A stretch of 64,000 bases of DNA from Globodera rostochiensis (lineage: Eukaryota > Nematoda > Chromadorea > Rhabditida > Heteroderidae): contig JAEVLN010000012.1 in the NCBI GenBank assembly GCA_018350325.1, positions 1,695,991 to 1,759,990 of the forward strand, read 5' to 3'. A program made the translations under genes and the position numbers. The notes beneath the pieces are model-generated. The model was given only the letters and a program-made list of their open reading frames with translations. It was not told where the DNA came from and searched no databases. Positions within the stretch are counted from its first letter, which is position 1; each line of letters begins with the position of its first letter. Positions 36,581 through 48,479 of the stretch are shown here, one piece after another.

Positions 36581-39500
36581 ATGGAATATTTGGACGATGA
36601 TGCTTTTGGAGCATTGGCCTATGAGGAGGAAGAGTTCGAGCAGGACCTGCAGACCAAGACGCATCCGCAGAAGGGATCAGATGAAATTTTGCCGGAATTA
36701 AGGTCAAAATGGCGCCTGTTCCTATGGAAAAGTGATTGAGAGAGATTGGCATTTCATTCAAAATTGTTCAATTCTGCCCATTTAAGCGACGACGAGGAGG
36801 ACGTCGAACTGGCTGCTGTTGATAGTGCCAAGGAAAACCATCAACAACAACAGAATGTGCAACCGGAGGAGCACATGGCCAGGAAGCGCGGTCCAATTGG
36901 AGTCTTCAACGATTACTCTCCGATTGGTCGGTTTCATTTAGAATAATCTTTCTGAAACCATTTCAAACAAAAAAAAAAGATTGGCACATGCGCATCGGCG
37001 ACGAGGAAGGGCAGGCGAAGCGCCGGCGCTTAGAGTTGGAGGAGGCGGTGGGACGTGCGACGATGCGCATTTTGGCCGCGCGGACGGCCGCTCGTCGACA
37101 GCAGCAGCAGCAGCGGACAAATGCTGCGACGGGCGAAGATATTTTGGGAAAAAGTTGCGCTAATTGAGCCCCCATAAAATGTTAAAAAATAACAACAACA
37201 AAAAAATTTAGCTGCTTCGACGCGTAAAAACAAATTGCTTCGCGTGCCGCCGATGAATGGCCAAATTTGGTGGGGCATTAACTCCGTGGACGGCACATTT
37301 CGACGCTATCTCAGCACCCGACGTCACCAGGACGGGGGTGGGATCCAAAAAGAAACAATTGCCACGAATAATAAAAAAAAAACAGAAAAAATGAATCCTT
37401 TTTTTTGGGTCAACACCAACTGAACGCATCTTCTTTTTATTCTTTCATTGTGCTATTGTTTCAGAGAGTGCGCTCGCCAAATTTGCCGTCCAATTGGCGG
37501 ATGATGACGCATCGTTGGCCAAATTGGTGTTGGCGGAAGAGCGCGTTCACGAACGGGAGCAGCAACAGCAGCAGCACAACCAAAGTGAGTGAGAGACAAG
37601 CGGCGGGTCAGCTGCCTTGCGTATTTTTATGCGTTTCCATTATTTGGTAGTGCCCACTGACACTTAAAGAAATGGATACTTTCCAGAAAAAGTTTGGGTT
37701 CTAAACTCTGTTGAACAATTTTTTTAGCTTTTCTCGAATTGTCTGATTTCGGAAAATTTGTGTCGTGTTCAAGTTCAGCCCTCCACTTTTCTCCATGTTT
37801 CTTTTGTTTAAAGGTCTTCTAAAAGATGTCGTCGATGTGCAAATGGTGGACGTCGATTTGTCCAAAAAGGTTAAGAAAGGCGGCCCGTCGACGAGTGCCC
37901 TTTGGACGGACAAATACGCGCCGCGTACCTTTCTGGATTTGTTGACAGAAGATGTGAGTGAATGAATTTGTCTTGTTTTATTTAATTATTCCATTTTTTT
38001 TTAGGAGACAAATCGAACTGGTGAGACTTTTTGGTAAATTTTGTTCTAAAGCATTTAAAGGAAATTTTTAGAATTTGATTTTCCCTTTTCAGTGCTCTTA
38101 TGGCTTCGTCTTTGGGACGAGTTTGTGTTCGGAAACAGAGGACACAAAGGGATGGCCAATGATTTTAATCGAAAAGGCAACAACAATCCGTCCTCATCAC
38201 TTTGGGACACGCTGGAAGAGCGTGACAAAATATTTTTCGAAATGGAACGGCCAAAAGGCACTGAGAGTCGAGTGCCAAAACAAAAAGTTGTTGGAATTAA
38301 ATTCGGGCTAGCCCTAAAGCAAAAAATGAACACAATTTTTTTTTGTTGCGCACAGATTTTGGCACTTTTTGGACCGTCCGGTGTGGGAAAGTCCTCGTTG
38401 GCGCGGGTGGCAGCGTTACAAGCCGGCTACAGTCCGGTGATCATACCAATTAGGTGGGACAATTGGCGGGGGGGGGGGATTATTAGCTTTGGTTTGAAAC
38501 AGAAATAAGGGAGCCACTGACAAAGCCAGACACTTTTAGTGAGTTCCAAAATGTCGCGGAGCTGAAATCGCGTCTTGAAAATGCCACCGATTCCACGTCA
38601 ATCGATGCACTTTTCCACAACTTGGCCATTGCATCTTCGTCAGAGGCGGCGATTGGCACTCGGCCGTGCTGTTTCATTGTCGATGCCGTTGAGCAGGCGT
38701 CGTCTGAAATGGTAAGGGCTGAAAGCGCAGCCGACGTTGTCAAGACGTTCGGTTTTTACACTGAACAATTTGGAGAAGGAAACAGTAGTAGTTTTTTCCG
38801 TAAGCATTGAGGTTTTGCCCAATGTGTCTTATTGGCCTTTTTTGTCTGTATCCGCACCTTTTTTCCGCAGGTCCAATTTTTGTGCTCGTGGGTTCGTCGT
38901 TCGCGCATTTCTTCGTCCTCCACCGCCGCTGCCATCCGTCGACGTCCGGTGATTTGCACTTGCGCGAGTCTGTGGAACGCGCCGTCGTTACGCGAGTTGC
39001 GCGTCAACTGTTTGCCCGTGCGTGTGCAGCGTTGCAATCGCGAGCGTATGCAACGGAGGCTGGAACAAGTAGGTGGACGAGCTGGACATTTTTTGCCATT
39101 TTTGATTGACGGAATTGAACATATTTTTTGAAAAACATGTTCAGAACTTTTCATACATTTTGACCCATTCTTGTTTCTTAATTGTGCCCCCATTTTTGCT
39201 CCTCACAAAATTAGGTCTGTCATTCTGAGGGTGTGCTGATCGGACGGGATCATTTGGATGAGCTTCTGCTTTCGCATGGCAGCGACATTCGCCTCTGTCT
39301 GAACACGCTTCAGTTTAGCACCGTGAAAACTGCGAAACTTTCGTCGAAAACGTTTAGCACGAATTTCGTAAAGTTTTTATTTGTTGTTGTTGCCATTTTT
39401 CCAATTTTTATTGTAAATGTTTCCGCCCGCTTTCAGGCTTTTACGCGCACTGCCGCCGACCAAAGGGCGACGGCATGCGCTGTCCCGTCGCCCGTGAACA

Positions 39501-40968
39501 CCGCCGTAACCGCCTCGCTGTTTGACACACTGTCGGCCATCTTTACATTGGATTATCATGAGGACAAGTTGGGCAACAACAAAAAAATTGTGCCATAAAT
39601 TCTGTCCCAACATTTTCTAAGTCGTTGCATTGTCCGTCCTCCGCCGTTCCGCGCCCGCGCGCTGCAAACACTTTTTGGCCAAATGCCTTCCGATGACTTT
39701 GGACGACTTCAGCAGTTGGTGTTCAACAATTTTGCCACCGCTCTTAAGCTTAACATGGCTCAGGTGTGGCTTAAATAAACTTTTTTGTTTCCGTCTTATT
39801 TTTTGCCTCCCCCCCCCCGCCCTTTGCAGTGCCGTTTCGTCTCCGTTATGTTCACCGAATGTGATGCTCTCCAGACACTGCTCCGGCAAGCGCAACATTT
39901 TGTGCTCGCCCGTTACATTCCCTTTGCGTTGGCGCTTGTCCATTTTCATTGTGCACTTCGCGTATCCCGTCGACTCCAATTCAATTTGGCTGTTCTGGTC
40001 TGTTGGATTATAGCCGGAATTTTTTGAGAAACTTTTTTGAAGCCTTTTGTGGAGCAACAACGGGAAAATCTGCAAATTGCGCGCTCTCTCCGCGCGAGCG
40101 CCTGCACCGGAAACCGTTATGTGGGACTTGTGGACTTGTTCACATGGTTTGCCCCACTTCTTTGGCTCGTCCTCCAACCGCCCGTCAAACCATCGGTGAA
40201 ATTTTACGAATGACGATTTTATACATTTTTTTGGGACTAATTGTTGACTATTTGTATTGTCAAAATTGCTAAAGTTTAACGCACTTTGCCTTTTCAGCTG
40301 TGGGCCGATGGCGGCGGTGGCCAGGAACAGCGTCAACTGATCCAACGCGTTGTTGAGCTGATGCGATCTTTCCGAATTGGGCTGGTGCGCACCACCGGCG
40401 CCGACGGAATGGCGCGATTCACTTTTGAACCGTACAAAAATAGCATTTTTAAAAAGGAATTAAAAACAACTCTTTAGGGCTTTCCATTCGCTGGTCCGTT
40501 TCCCCTGTCCAGTCTTTGCCATCAGTCAACGAAAGCAGAACCGTCGCATTTTCCGCGCAGTTGATCAGCGAGCCCGTCAAGCAGTACATTGCTCACCAGG
40601 TCATCACGCATTTCTGCTTTCTTAACATAAAACCGTTACAGCTTGAGCGTGCTCCAGCAAAAATGGGTCGCGATGAGTGCGAAGATGTTTCAGGAAGTAA
40701 AGGTGAACATATTTCATTATAGACGAAATGCTTTTGGCATTTGAAAGATAAAACCCCCTCCAACTTTTTGTTGTTAGACAATGACAATCAAATTCAACAA
40801 CATTGGACCGCGGGCCCGCGTCCAGTTTCGCCTTCCTCTTCGCCGTCGTCGTCGTCGTCATCTTTCGCCAATGCGCCGCTGTTCACTTATCAACATTCTG
40901 CCGGCAGTTCGCAAGCCGTTCGACGCGAAATTCGCATTGGCACACTTTTCTCCGCATTTCAGCATTGA
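36581..40968 (+). CDS. CTF18 (CHTF18), large subunit of the alternative clamp loader
   Basis: RFC1-like AAA+ subunit that with CTF8 and DCC1 loads PCNA during leading-strand synthesis and cohesion. Start MEYLDDDAFGAL at 36581. The Ctf18 signature LWTDKYAPRTFLDLL with VLLWLRLWDEFVFG lies at 37890-38135, Walker A LFGPSGVGKSSLARV near 38365, a Walker-B-position segment CCFIVDAVEQ near 38670, sensor-1 region RPVICTCASLWNAPSLREL near 38942 and GSDIRLCLNTLQF near 39275. The last exons give FTYQHSAGSSQAVRREIRI, matching the C-terminal segment that binds Ctf8/Dcc1, ending at the stop 40966-40968. The Walker B Glu and the sensor-1 Asn of active clamp-loader ATPases appear replaced. A Gln/His-rich patch is at 37558-37585. 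Many small exons; not every junction was fixed. Confidence 0.87.
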
Positions 40969-41110
40969 GAGTTGACGGAGAGATCTCATACGAATTTTAT
41001 TTTACACTTTTTTACATTTTTGTTCCTGTTAAACTTGTGTATTGTATAAGAGAAACAACAACAATTTCTTTTTTCTATACCTTTTTTATGGTTGAAAAAT
41101 ATTTGAATTT

Positions 41111-41120
41111 GGGTTTTCAG
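41111..41120 (+). promoter_or_regulatory. Probable spliced-leader acceptor before the phosducin-like gene
   Basis: GGGTTTTCAG, a strong nematode acceptor, stands 36 bases before the ATG at 41157 with no donor upstream in the 143-bp gap after ctf-18. This is the expected form of a trans-splice site in an operon. Inferred; needs transcript data. Confidence 0.5.
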
Positions 41121-41156
41121 CAAGTTTATTAAATTATTAGTTTCAATTGCATAAAA

Positions 41157-42291
41157 ATGGCTGCATTGGATGAAAAACTGCTGGACGGTCCTTCGGTTGG
41201 CTATTGCTCGTCTTCCGATGAGGAGGGGGACGGCGGGAGCGCGGCGCCATGTTCTTCTGCAATGGACGGGGGACAAAATGGTCACTAAAGATGGCCTCTA
41301 ATTAAATAACCATTTTTTTGAACTAACAAATACAGCGGCGGGTGCTGTTTCTGACGGGACGCCGAGGACGGGCCCCAAAGGCGTGCTGGCGGATTATGAA
41401 CGCTTTCAACGCGAGAAGTCGGCACGCGCTATGGTAGATGAGGCGAAGGTGGGCGAAACGTTTTGTTGGAACATGTGCACCCGCCACCGCCTTTTTGGCT
41501 AATGAATTTCGTTCAAATTTTGTTCAGTTTCTCGAGGCGGCAAATCGTTTTTCGTTGACGCAAAAACCAACGGACGCTGCGGGCGACGGAGAACCCGAAG
41601 ACGAGTTGGAACATATTCGCAACCGTCGCGTTGCACGGCTCAAAAACATGGCCAGGGTTGGGTGCTTTTTCGGCAAATTGCTTTTTTTCTCAACAAACAA
41701 ACCCTTAAGGGTCGAATTTTGGAAGTGCCAAGTCGTCTCGAATTCCTTTCACTGATCGAAAATGATGCTTGCCATGGTGCTCTGCTGTTTTTTCACATTT
41801 ACAGCGACGGGTCGGTTCAACAATTTCTTTAAAATACATTTACAAAAACTGTTGAATTTTGTGAATTAAATTTTCCTGCACGCCTTCCTTCCTTCAGCTG
41901 CGAACAGTCCGAGCAGCTTGAACGACGCGTTGTTGGAGTTGGCGGGACGTTTGGGGTCACGGCCGGCGACCGCCAGGTTTTACAAAGTGCAGGCAAGAGT
42001 GTTGGGGACCAGCGAAAACTTTGTGAGTCTTTTGTTGAATTTGCATTTTGATTTTTTTGTTGTTGTTGGATTGTTTAGGTTCTAACGCCCTCCCAGGCCT
42101 TGCAAGTGTACAGGGATGAACAGCTGATCGGCAACTTCATACGGCTGAGCGATGATCTAGGCGAGGACTACGACGGCAACGAGCTGCACAAATTTCTGCA
42201 AGGGTCTCTTAATTTAAAAATGTTTTGGATTTAATAAAATGCTTAATTTGCAGACATGGAATCCCGCTGGAATTGGATGTTAAAAGCTGAA
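41157..42291 (+). CDS. Phosducin-like protein (PDCL family)
   Basis: Thioredoxin-fold co-chaperone that helps CCT fold G-protein beta subunits. Exons: 41157-41280, 41336-41448, 41528-41656, 41710-41810, 41908-42022, 42079-42203 and 42254-42291. N-terminal motifs EKLLDGPSVGYCSSDEEG and GPKGVLADYERF are typical of PDCL; the thioredoxin-like part reads GRILEVPSRLEFLSLIE, ALLFFHIYSDG, LNDALLELAGRLG and DEQLIGNFIRLSDDLGED, ending HGIPLELDVKS. For exon 5 the acceptor at 41906-41907 was preferred over an AG 11 bases upstream because only it preserves the family frame. It starts 188 bp after ctf-18 stops and ends 234 bp before nprl-3 starts. Confidence 0.93.
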
Positions 42292-42525
42292 CGGACTGAG
42301 CCCCGACAGTTTGACGCCCCCCCCCCCACCATCCTTTCTCGCTTTCTCGTGTTTGTCGTATCTCAGCAAAAACATTTGCCATAAATGAGAATTTTTTTCA
42401 CATTTTTGTTGTATTTGTTACGGCAATTGCTTGCCTTGCTTTTGTGTCATTTATTTATGCAATAAAAAAATTTCGCTTATTTAAATTCTAATGCTTTTTT
42501 TTTTGTTTGAATAAAAGCAGAAAGA

Positions 42526-45445
42526 ATGGTCCATTCATTGTCCGCGACGCCGACACTCACTGATCGCAGAGTTCCATTGGAACATTCAACTCGGCATTCT
42601 GGTGGGTGCCATTGTCACTGCGAAAAGCGATGATTTTGGGTGAGGTGGCTTGATTTCCTGCCAATTTTCAGAAATACTTTTTAAAAAAAGGGTGAAAAGG
42701 CGTTGAACCCGTTTAAAGAAACCTCCATTTTCGCTTCTTTTTGACCAAAATGACCAATATTCACAGCATACCATCACCAATGTCACCAGCACCACTTGTC
42801 CACGTCGTCGTCGTCCTCCGCGTCCGCCACACCGTTCGGCGTCATTTTGGTGTCCAAGGACGAGTCAGCGGAGCGCGTGCTGTTCATGTACCCGTTTGAG
42901 CCCCGCCTGCCTCCGTCCGGGGTCAGTCAGAAAATTCACATCCGATTTTGATACGATTTTGGCGGCATTTTGATAGTCTAAAAAAATGTTCAAGCCAAAT
43001 GTGAGGACAAAGACGTGCCGGTCAAAGCGAAGTTGGTAACCGGCGTTGTCAGGGAGTTGTCGGCTGGTGACCAGCAGCAAACGAACAACGCTTTGGACGG
43101 TTCGATAGGGTCCGCTTTTTATTTACAATAATTTACATTTGTCAACAAAAACACTACAACATTTTTTTTGCCAAATTATTGTAGTTTACCCGTCAAAATG
43201 CTGGCGCCTTTGCTCGTCGCGAAGTGTTCCAATGGAAATGGGACGCCATTTGAGATAAAGGTACGGCCAACCAACATCAACCCCCCCCCCTTTTTTAAGT
43301 CAAAATTGCTGAACATTTTTTAATCTTGGCATCTTTTTTGGGTGGACAACGTCCGTTTCGTCGGCTTTCCCTGGCACATTGTCGGCTGTGTGCATTCGTT
43401 GGCCGTCGTGTTCATTCTGCGCGGCTCCGCCGACCGGCACATTGTGAACGCGTTCCAACGGCTCAGCAAAAAAATTGCCATCGCCATAAATGTGTCTTTT
43501 TTTTTTGGTTAAAAATAATGTACATATAGAGATTGGCCGTTTTCAGACAGAGCAACAGCGCTGCAACTATTTGAGAGACCAAATTTGGTTGGAATTTGTT
43601 CAATTGGAATGGTTGCACATTTGGCCAATTTCAGTCTGATGCAGCCGTCCCACGACGAATACGAGGCGTTGCCGGACGAGCTGAAGAAGGGCCGATGTCC
43701 ATACGAAACCATTTTAGGTTGGAGAATTAATTGAATGTTGTTTGTCAAACAAACAAAACCAAATTAATTTCCAGAAAAAAGTGGTCTGGCCAAGCATTTG
43801 CGCGACATTTTCGAGGACGTGTGCGAGTACGGGATGGTCGACGTGTTCGTCGACGATTGCATCGAAGTGGGCTTCTGTGTTGGTAAAAGTCGCATACAAA
43901 TCGCTTAATTCCGTCTCTCTCTCTTTTCTCAGAGCCAAAAGCCCTTTGCCATGCCGGACTTGCGCCCCGCTCATCCGCCGAGGTGGAGGCGACAATGCGA
44001 CACATTCGGTAAAACAAAATGTTAATTTTGTTTCTTACTTTTTAATTGGTTTTTGTCCTCCCGCGCAGACCGTACCATGGCTTACTGTTTCTGGACGAGT
44101 CCATCCCGAGTCCCGATGCAAACCCGTTTGTGCATCGTTTTTTGGACGAATATGAGCCGAGCAGGAGGTGAGCGGAAACAACGGAGACGGGTCTTCATTT
44201 CATCAATTCCTTATTTTATTTTTTAAAAAAGATTAAAATTTGATTACAGCTTTGAAGAGATGTCCCATCTGAGCGGTCTTCCCATTGGCCAAGTGTTGCA
44301 AATCGTTCGCCACTATTTGCTGTGGGCCCGTGCCATGCTCATTTATCCGATTTGCACTACAAATGTGTATGCCAATGCGCCGCAACAGCCGCACAATTTC
44401 AGGACGTACGCCAAAACCAAAGCACAAAAAGCAAATTTTAATTAATTTGACTAATGTAGAACGTTCAGAACATTATGTTTTTGAATTTTCAAATAATTCT
44501 CCAAGGTTGGAGGCACAGTTCAGCGACCGGTTCGACACGGAATGTCCAATGGCCGAGGTGTTGGAGGCGTTTTCGCCCCCGTGTTCGCTCGGCACCTTCC
44601 TCCAGGACATGACCATTTACGCGGGACAACCGATGCTGCACATGTGTAAAATGGGGGGGGGGGAAGAGAGAAGGGCACTAACATTTTGCGGCGGCACACA
44701 ATCCCGTTCAGCGCTGATGGTCTTTCTGTTGCGGAACCAGCTGCTCGTCCAGCTGCACACTTTCTTTTTCCTGGTGCCCCCTCCGTCCGATCATCCCGAC
44801 CAACAACAGCAGCAGCAGCAATCGCAGACAACCAAAAATGGTACAGAACCACAGCAGCAAAACGTGTCGTCGACAGAACTGTCGTCGAGGGTTAGTCGGA
44901 ACATCAATTTAATGTTAGGATGTTAATGAATTTGGAGCAGTTACTCCGTTGTCAAAATTGGAGACAACATTTTTCAATAAGACGATAACAAACATTAAAA
45001 TGCTCAGATTTGCTCGTCGGTGAGCGCTTCGCGTGGGCTTAATGCCGCGCTGAAATCGCACGTTTTGGACATTTGTGCGCGCGATGTGCACGCGGTTGGG
45101 GTGCCGGAGGCGGAGGTGTTCTGGCTCCTCGACAACTTTCTGACGCTCGTGCCATTTTTGGACGGACGACATCACATGGAGGGTCAGTTGATGTACACGT
45201 CTGTGCTGCCATGGCACAACTTCCAAAAGATAAATGGATTTTATATTTTGATTATGCTTTGCAGACATCATCTACCGGACACGATTGGACAGGTGCTGTG
45301 TACGAGCCGAACTCGTCAAATAAATTTCATAAACTTTTGTGCAAAAAACAATTAATTCAGGCCGACGATTATGCGAATTTTGGACACTTTCGCCGACATT
45401 TTGTGCCCATTCTATTGTCAAGATATTGTAATTGATGCCGAGTAA
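42526..45445 (+). CDS. NPRL3, GATOR1 subunit
   Basis: Component of GATOR1, the Rag-GTPase activating complex that switches off TORC1 on amino-acid starvation at the lysosome. The first exon (42526 to about 42596) joins to FGVILVSKDESAERVLFMYPFEPR near 42840. Later exons carry PVKMLAPLLVAKCSNG, RFVGFPWHIVGC and VVFILRGSADRHIVN, CNYLRDQ, EKSGLAKHLRDIFEDVCEYG, RPYHGLLFLDES, LPIGQVLQIVRHYLLWARAM, ALMVFLLRNQLLVQLHTFF and FLDGRHHMEDIIY, in the order of human NPRL3. The last join at about 45292/45361 restores the ending RPTIMRILDTFADILCPFY to the stop at 45443-45445. A Gln-rich insert is at 44801-44820. The starting exon is supported by an AAAGCAG acceptor-like site 5 bases before the ATG. Confidence 0.92.
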
Positions 45446-45825
45446 ACAGATTTTTAAACAAATTGATTCTGAATCCTGGATTTGATCAAAATCTCAGCTT
45501 CCGAGCAGCTATAAAAAATTGTTTCGCTTTGTATAAAAAACGCTGGCTTCAAAAAAACAAGTGGTCCTAGAAAACGAATTAGCCAAATAATGAATCGGGT
45601 TTTTACTCGTCTTGAGGGCGGACTAATTGACAAGGACCTGGTTTGAATCCAAGCTGACCGTGGAATGTCGACAAAGGAAGGAGTCAATGAATGGGGGTGG
45701 TCCGATGAATTTATAGCATAGGGATGTGACAGTCTCACCACAGGACAGCAACAAATTTTTATCGCGGTGATCTTAACACACACAACTGACAAAACAAAAC
45801 AAACAACGGGTGGCAAAAAGTCCGA
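45446..45825. other. Spacer between convergent nprl-3 and rpl-17
   Basis: Nothing recognisable; AT-rich 3' flanks of two convergent genes. Confidence 0.6.
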
Positions 45826-46652
45826 TCAGAAGTCGCCACGTGCCAACTGCCGCCGTTGTTTCTTCTTCGATTCCTTCTTGACCTTGACCAGAGCGCCCGC
45901 CGGCTTGGCCACGACGTCCTTCTTCTCCGTCAAAATCACCTCGATGTGAGACGGCTAAACGAACAAAATTTTTTAATTTAATTAAAAAAAAAGAAATTGG
46001 CCGTAACGCACCGAGCTCATGAACGGGTTGATGCGCCCATGCGCTCGGTAAGTGCGCCGGCGCATTTTGGCCGCCGCCTGCACAACGATGTGGTCGATCA
46101 CCAAATGGTCAACATCGAGACCTTTGACCTCCGCATTACTCTCAGCATTTCTGAACAATGTGAAAATGGAGGTGAATCTTTTTGGAGACCCCAAAGTGCT
46201 TACCGGAGAAGTTGGAGCAAAAACTCTGCGGACTTCTTCGGCCAACGTCCCTGCGTCGTACCTAAACACAAATGGAAACCAATTTGAGTTTCCGCTTTTA
46301 AATTCCAGTAAAATGTGGATGCCCTAATTTCGTGTCCCCAAATTCGAGCTGTTCGGCCCCCACTTACCCCACGCATTCGCCTGTGCCTTGCGTCCCACAC
46401 CGCCGTTGAAATGACGAAACGGCACAATTTCTTTCTTCTCCCGCACATTTTCGAGGAAAGCGGACGGCACGCTTCAACGGCATGTTCTTGATGGCCCGCG
46501 CGGTCTCATGCGTATTCTGTGAAATGGGAAAAAATCCGAACTCTGTCCAAACCACAAACAAATACTTTGAAATGGACGCGGAGGTCGGAACCGCGTGCCT
46601 TGCACGACTTTATGTTGTCGTCCGGACGCTTGCAGTAATGAATTTTGGTCAT
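45826..46652 (-). CDS. rpl-17: 60S ribosomal protein L17 (uL22), with an apparent one-base insertion
   Basis: Lines the peptide exit tunnel of the large ribosomal subunit. Minus-strand exons give, in order, [13 protein letters not shown] and [51 protein letters not shown] and [47 protein letters not shown] and [18 protein letters not shown]; and the basic tail ending [10 protein letters not shown]. The start and stop (TGA at 45826-45828) agree with the family. Between MPLKRAV and AFLENV the frame changes by +1 near 46459-46470: one extra C/G relative to the expected codons, with no usable splice site there. For an essential gene a sequencing or assembly error is more likely than a pseudogene. 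It follows phf-5 by 221 bp on the same strand. Confidence 0.92.
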
Positions 46653-46873
46653 TTTTGGAGCTGATCAATCAAACCCTGCTTTAAGACTATCCCAAATAAA
46701 AATGTAAAGAAATAAAGCAACAAATGTAAATGCTGAATTCAAACAGCAAAATGAGGGCAATTCCACAGGCAATTAGGCAATCATTGATAATTTAATCAGA
46801 AAAACAACACAAAATGTCCAGAGGCCGAACCGCATGGAAAATGTGGACTTTTGGGTCGGACCTCTGACGAGGA
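46653..46873. other. Intercistronic gap between phf-5 and rpl-17
   Basis: A 221-bp gap between two genes on the minus strand. It includes TGATCAG ending 10 bases before the rpl-17 ATG, which could act as a trans-splice acceptor. Compatible with an operon but not proof. Confidence 0.35.
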
Positions 46874-47360
46874 TCACGTCTTTTTGAAGGCGTATTTTTT
46901 CCTCTCGTAGAACAGGTCTGTCTTTGCACTGCCCAGGTTCACAATCTTCGGACAGCCGTCCCTGTCCTTCTCCATAATTGTGCACTCTTTACAATAATAT
47001 GCATCACTCGTGCCAGGCCCTCCACAAATTACGCACCGACCCTAAAATGTCGGGTCAAAAACGCATTTATTTACGGAGATCCCATTGCAATTTTGCAATA
47101 TTTGGCTAAAATAATTCCCATCCGTCTCTACTCTGAGTGCCCGCCAAACCTGATAACTTCCGTAGTTGCACTCGTCACAGATGCGGACGAGTGTGCACGG
47201 TCGCACGTATGAGTCGCAGACGACGCATCGCCCATCACATTTATCGCAAAGGCGACCGATGGCAACGCCAGGCTGCTTGCCTAAACCAATTTAATGTAAA
47301 TCGCAATTTTCAGGCTTAGAACTTACGACAAAAGATGAGATCAGGATGATGCTTGGCCAT
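46874..47360 (-). CDS. phf-5: PHF5A, SF3b14b splicing subunit
   Basis: Small zinc-knuckle subunit of SF3b in the U2 snRNP, needed for branch-point adenosine recognition. Exons 47360-47327, 47280-47150 and 47041-46874 join without gap to about 110 residues, the universal family length. The protein is almost invariant: [62 protein letters not shown] and [12 protein letters not shown]. All cysteine pairs of the three zinc sites are present. A TTTCCAG acceptor-like site lies about 27 bases before the ATG. Confidence 0.97.
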
Positions 47361-47712
47361 TTAATAATCAAATGTAATAGAAATCTGGAAATTCACTGTT
47401 AAAGGAAATATGTGATGAAAACGCTGGTTGAGCAATTAATTACACTCTTTCCCTATGTTTGGAAATTAGGTTTTTACTTTTTATTATTAATAACATCATA
47501 TTGTGAACGATGGGATCTAAATTTCCCGTTTTATAACTTTTTACACGTCAATATTTAGCAAATTGCTAAAAAAGAGGCACAGAAAGTATAAATGAGAACT
47601 TTTAGGCATTCCCCTTGCTTCTCGTGCCCACCATTCTGAAGTTCGTTTTTTTATAATTCTCTTAAAATTTTTATATATTTTTTCCAGCTCGCCGTGCCCA
47701 AACACTCTCCCA
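47361..47712. other. AT-rich spacer
   Basis: No gene or motif seen beyond the probable phf-5 promoter. Confidence 0.6.
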
Positions 47713-48219
47713 ATGGCACTGAGCCATGATCAGCTCGACTCGATCATAGAACGAATTCAAAATGCCCCGTACCTTTTATTGGCCACCTTGGTAGTTTTTT
47801 AGCTTTTGACTTTCTAAACCCGTCGAACAAAAAATACGTGTTCCTCGGTGACTTCGTCGACCGAGGCAGACAAAGCCTGGAAACAGCCATGCTGCTTCTG
47901 GCTTACAAGGTGAGAAGCTTCCAACAGCCGACTAAACTTCCCCCATTTAAGGCCAGGTACCCCGACAAGTTCACGATTTTGCGTGGCAACCACGAAACCA
48001 GTGCTATCAACCGAAAGTGAGATAAATTTTGAGTTTTCTAATGGGTTAATTTTTTTTTTCAGCTATGGCTTCTACCGGGAAATAGCTCAACGCTATGGAC
48101 CGCGCCAAGCCAAGTCCATCTGGACGATCTTCAACGACACCTTTGCCTGGCTGCCGTACCTCGGACTGATCGGAAAGAAATTTCTGTGTGAGATTTTTAA
48201 ATTTGAATATTTGGCATAA
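47713..48219 (+). pseudogene. Second PP1-type phosphatase fragment, truncated
   Basis: ATG at 47713 begins [19 protein letters not shown], resembling a PP1 N-terminus, followed by a stop-containing stretch. The exon near 47821-48016 gives [19 protein letters not shown] and [14 protein letters not shown]; the next, 48062-48188, gives YGFYREIAQRYG and IWTIFNDTFAWLPYLGLIGKKFLC. The segment with GDIHG is missing between the N-terminus and the DFVDRG exon, and nothing after FLC (the MHGG region and later histidines) is found before repeats begin. It is therefore incomplete at two places. It is about 90 percent alike, by eye, to the fragment at 22.7 kb but in better frame. Confidence 0.7.
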
Positions 48220-48235
48220 TGTTACTTAGAAATGG

Positions 48236-48355
48236 TGATCGGTCGGGGTCAGTTTGGCGCGGCCCAGTTCGGCGCAGCAAGTTTGAAACGTTATAACTTT
48301 TTGCTTATTTGACCAAACCAAACAACTTATTCGCGCCGAACTGGGCGGACCCGTG
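48236..48355. repeat. Imperfect inverted repeat around GCCCAGTTCGGCGC
   Basis: GCCCAGTTCGGCGC (about 48263-48276) faces its reverse complement GCGCCGAACTGGGC (about 48331-48344), separated by about 55 bases, with weaker pairing outside. It may be a small foldback element inserted directly after the PP1 fragment. Confidence 0.6.
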
Positions 48356-48479
48356 ATTTTTCGACTGTTCAACAAAAATTCAGTAAAAATTGAATTTTAG
48401 GTTACCTAAGCGAAGTTTACTTAAGTTTTTGATTTAATGAAGATTCACTATCAGGTATGCATGGTGGCATTTCTCTCAA

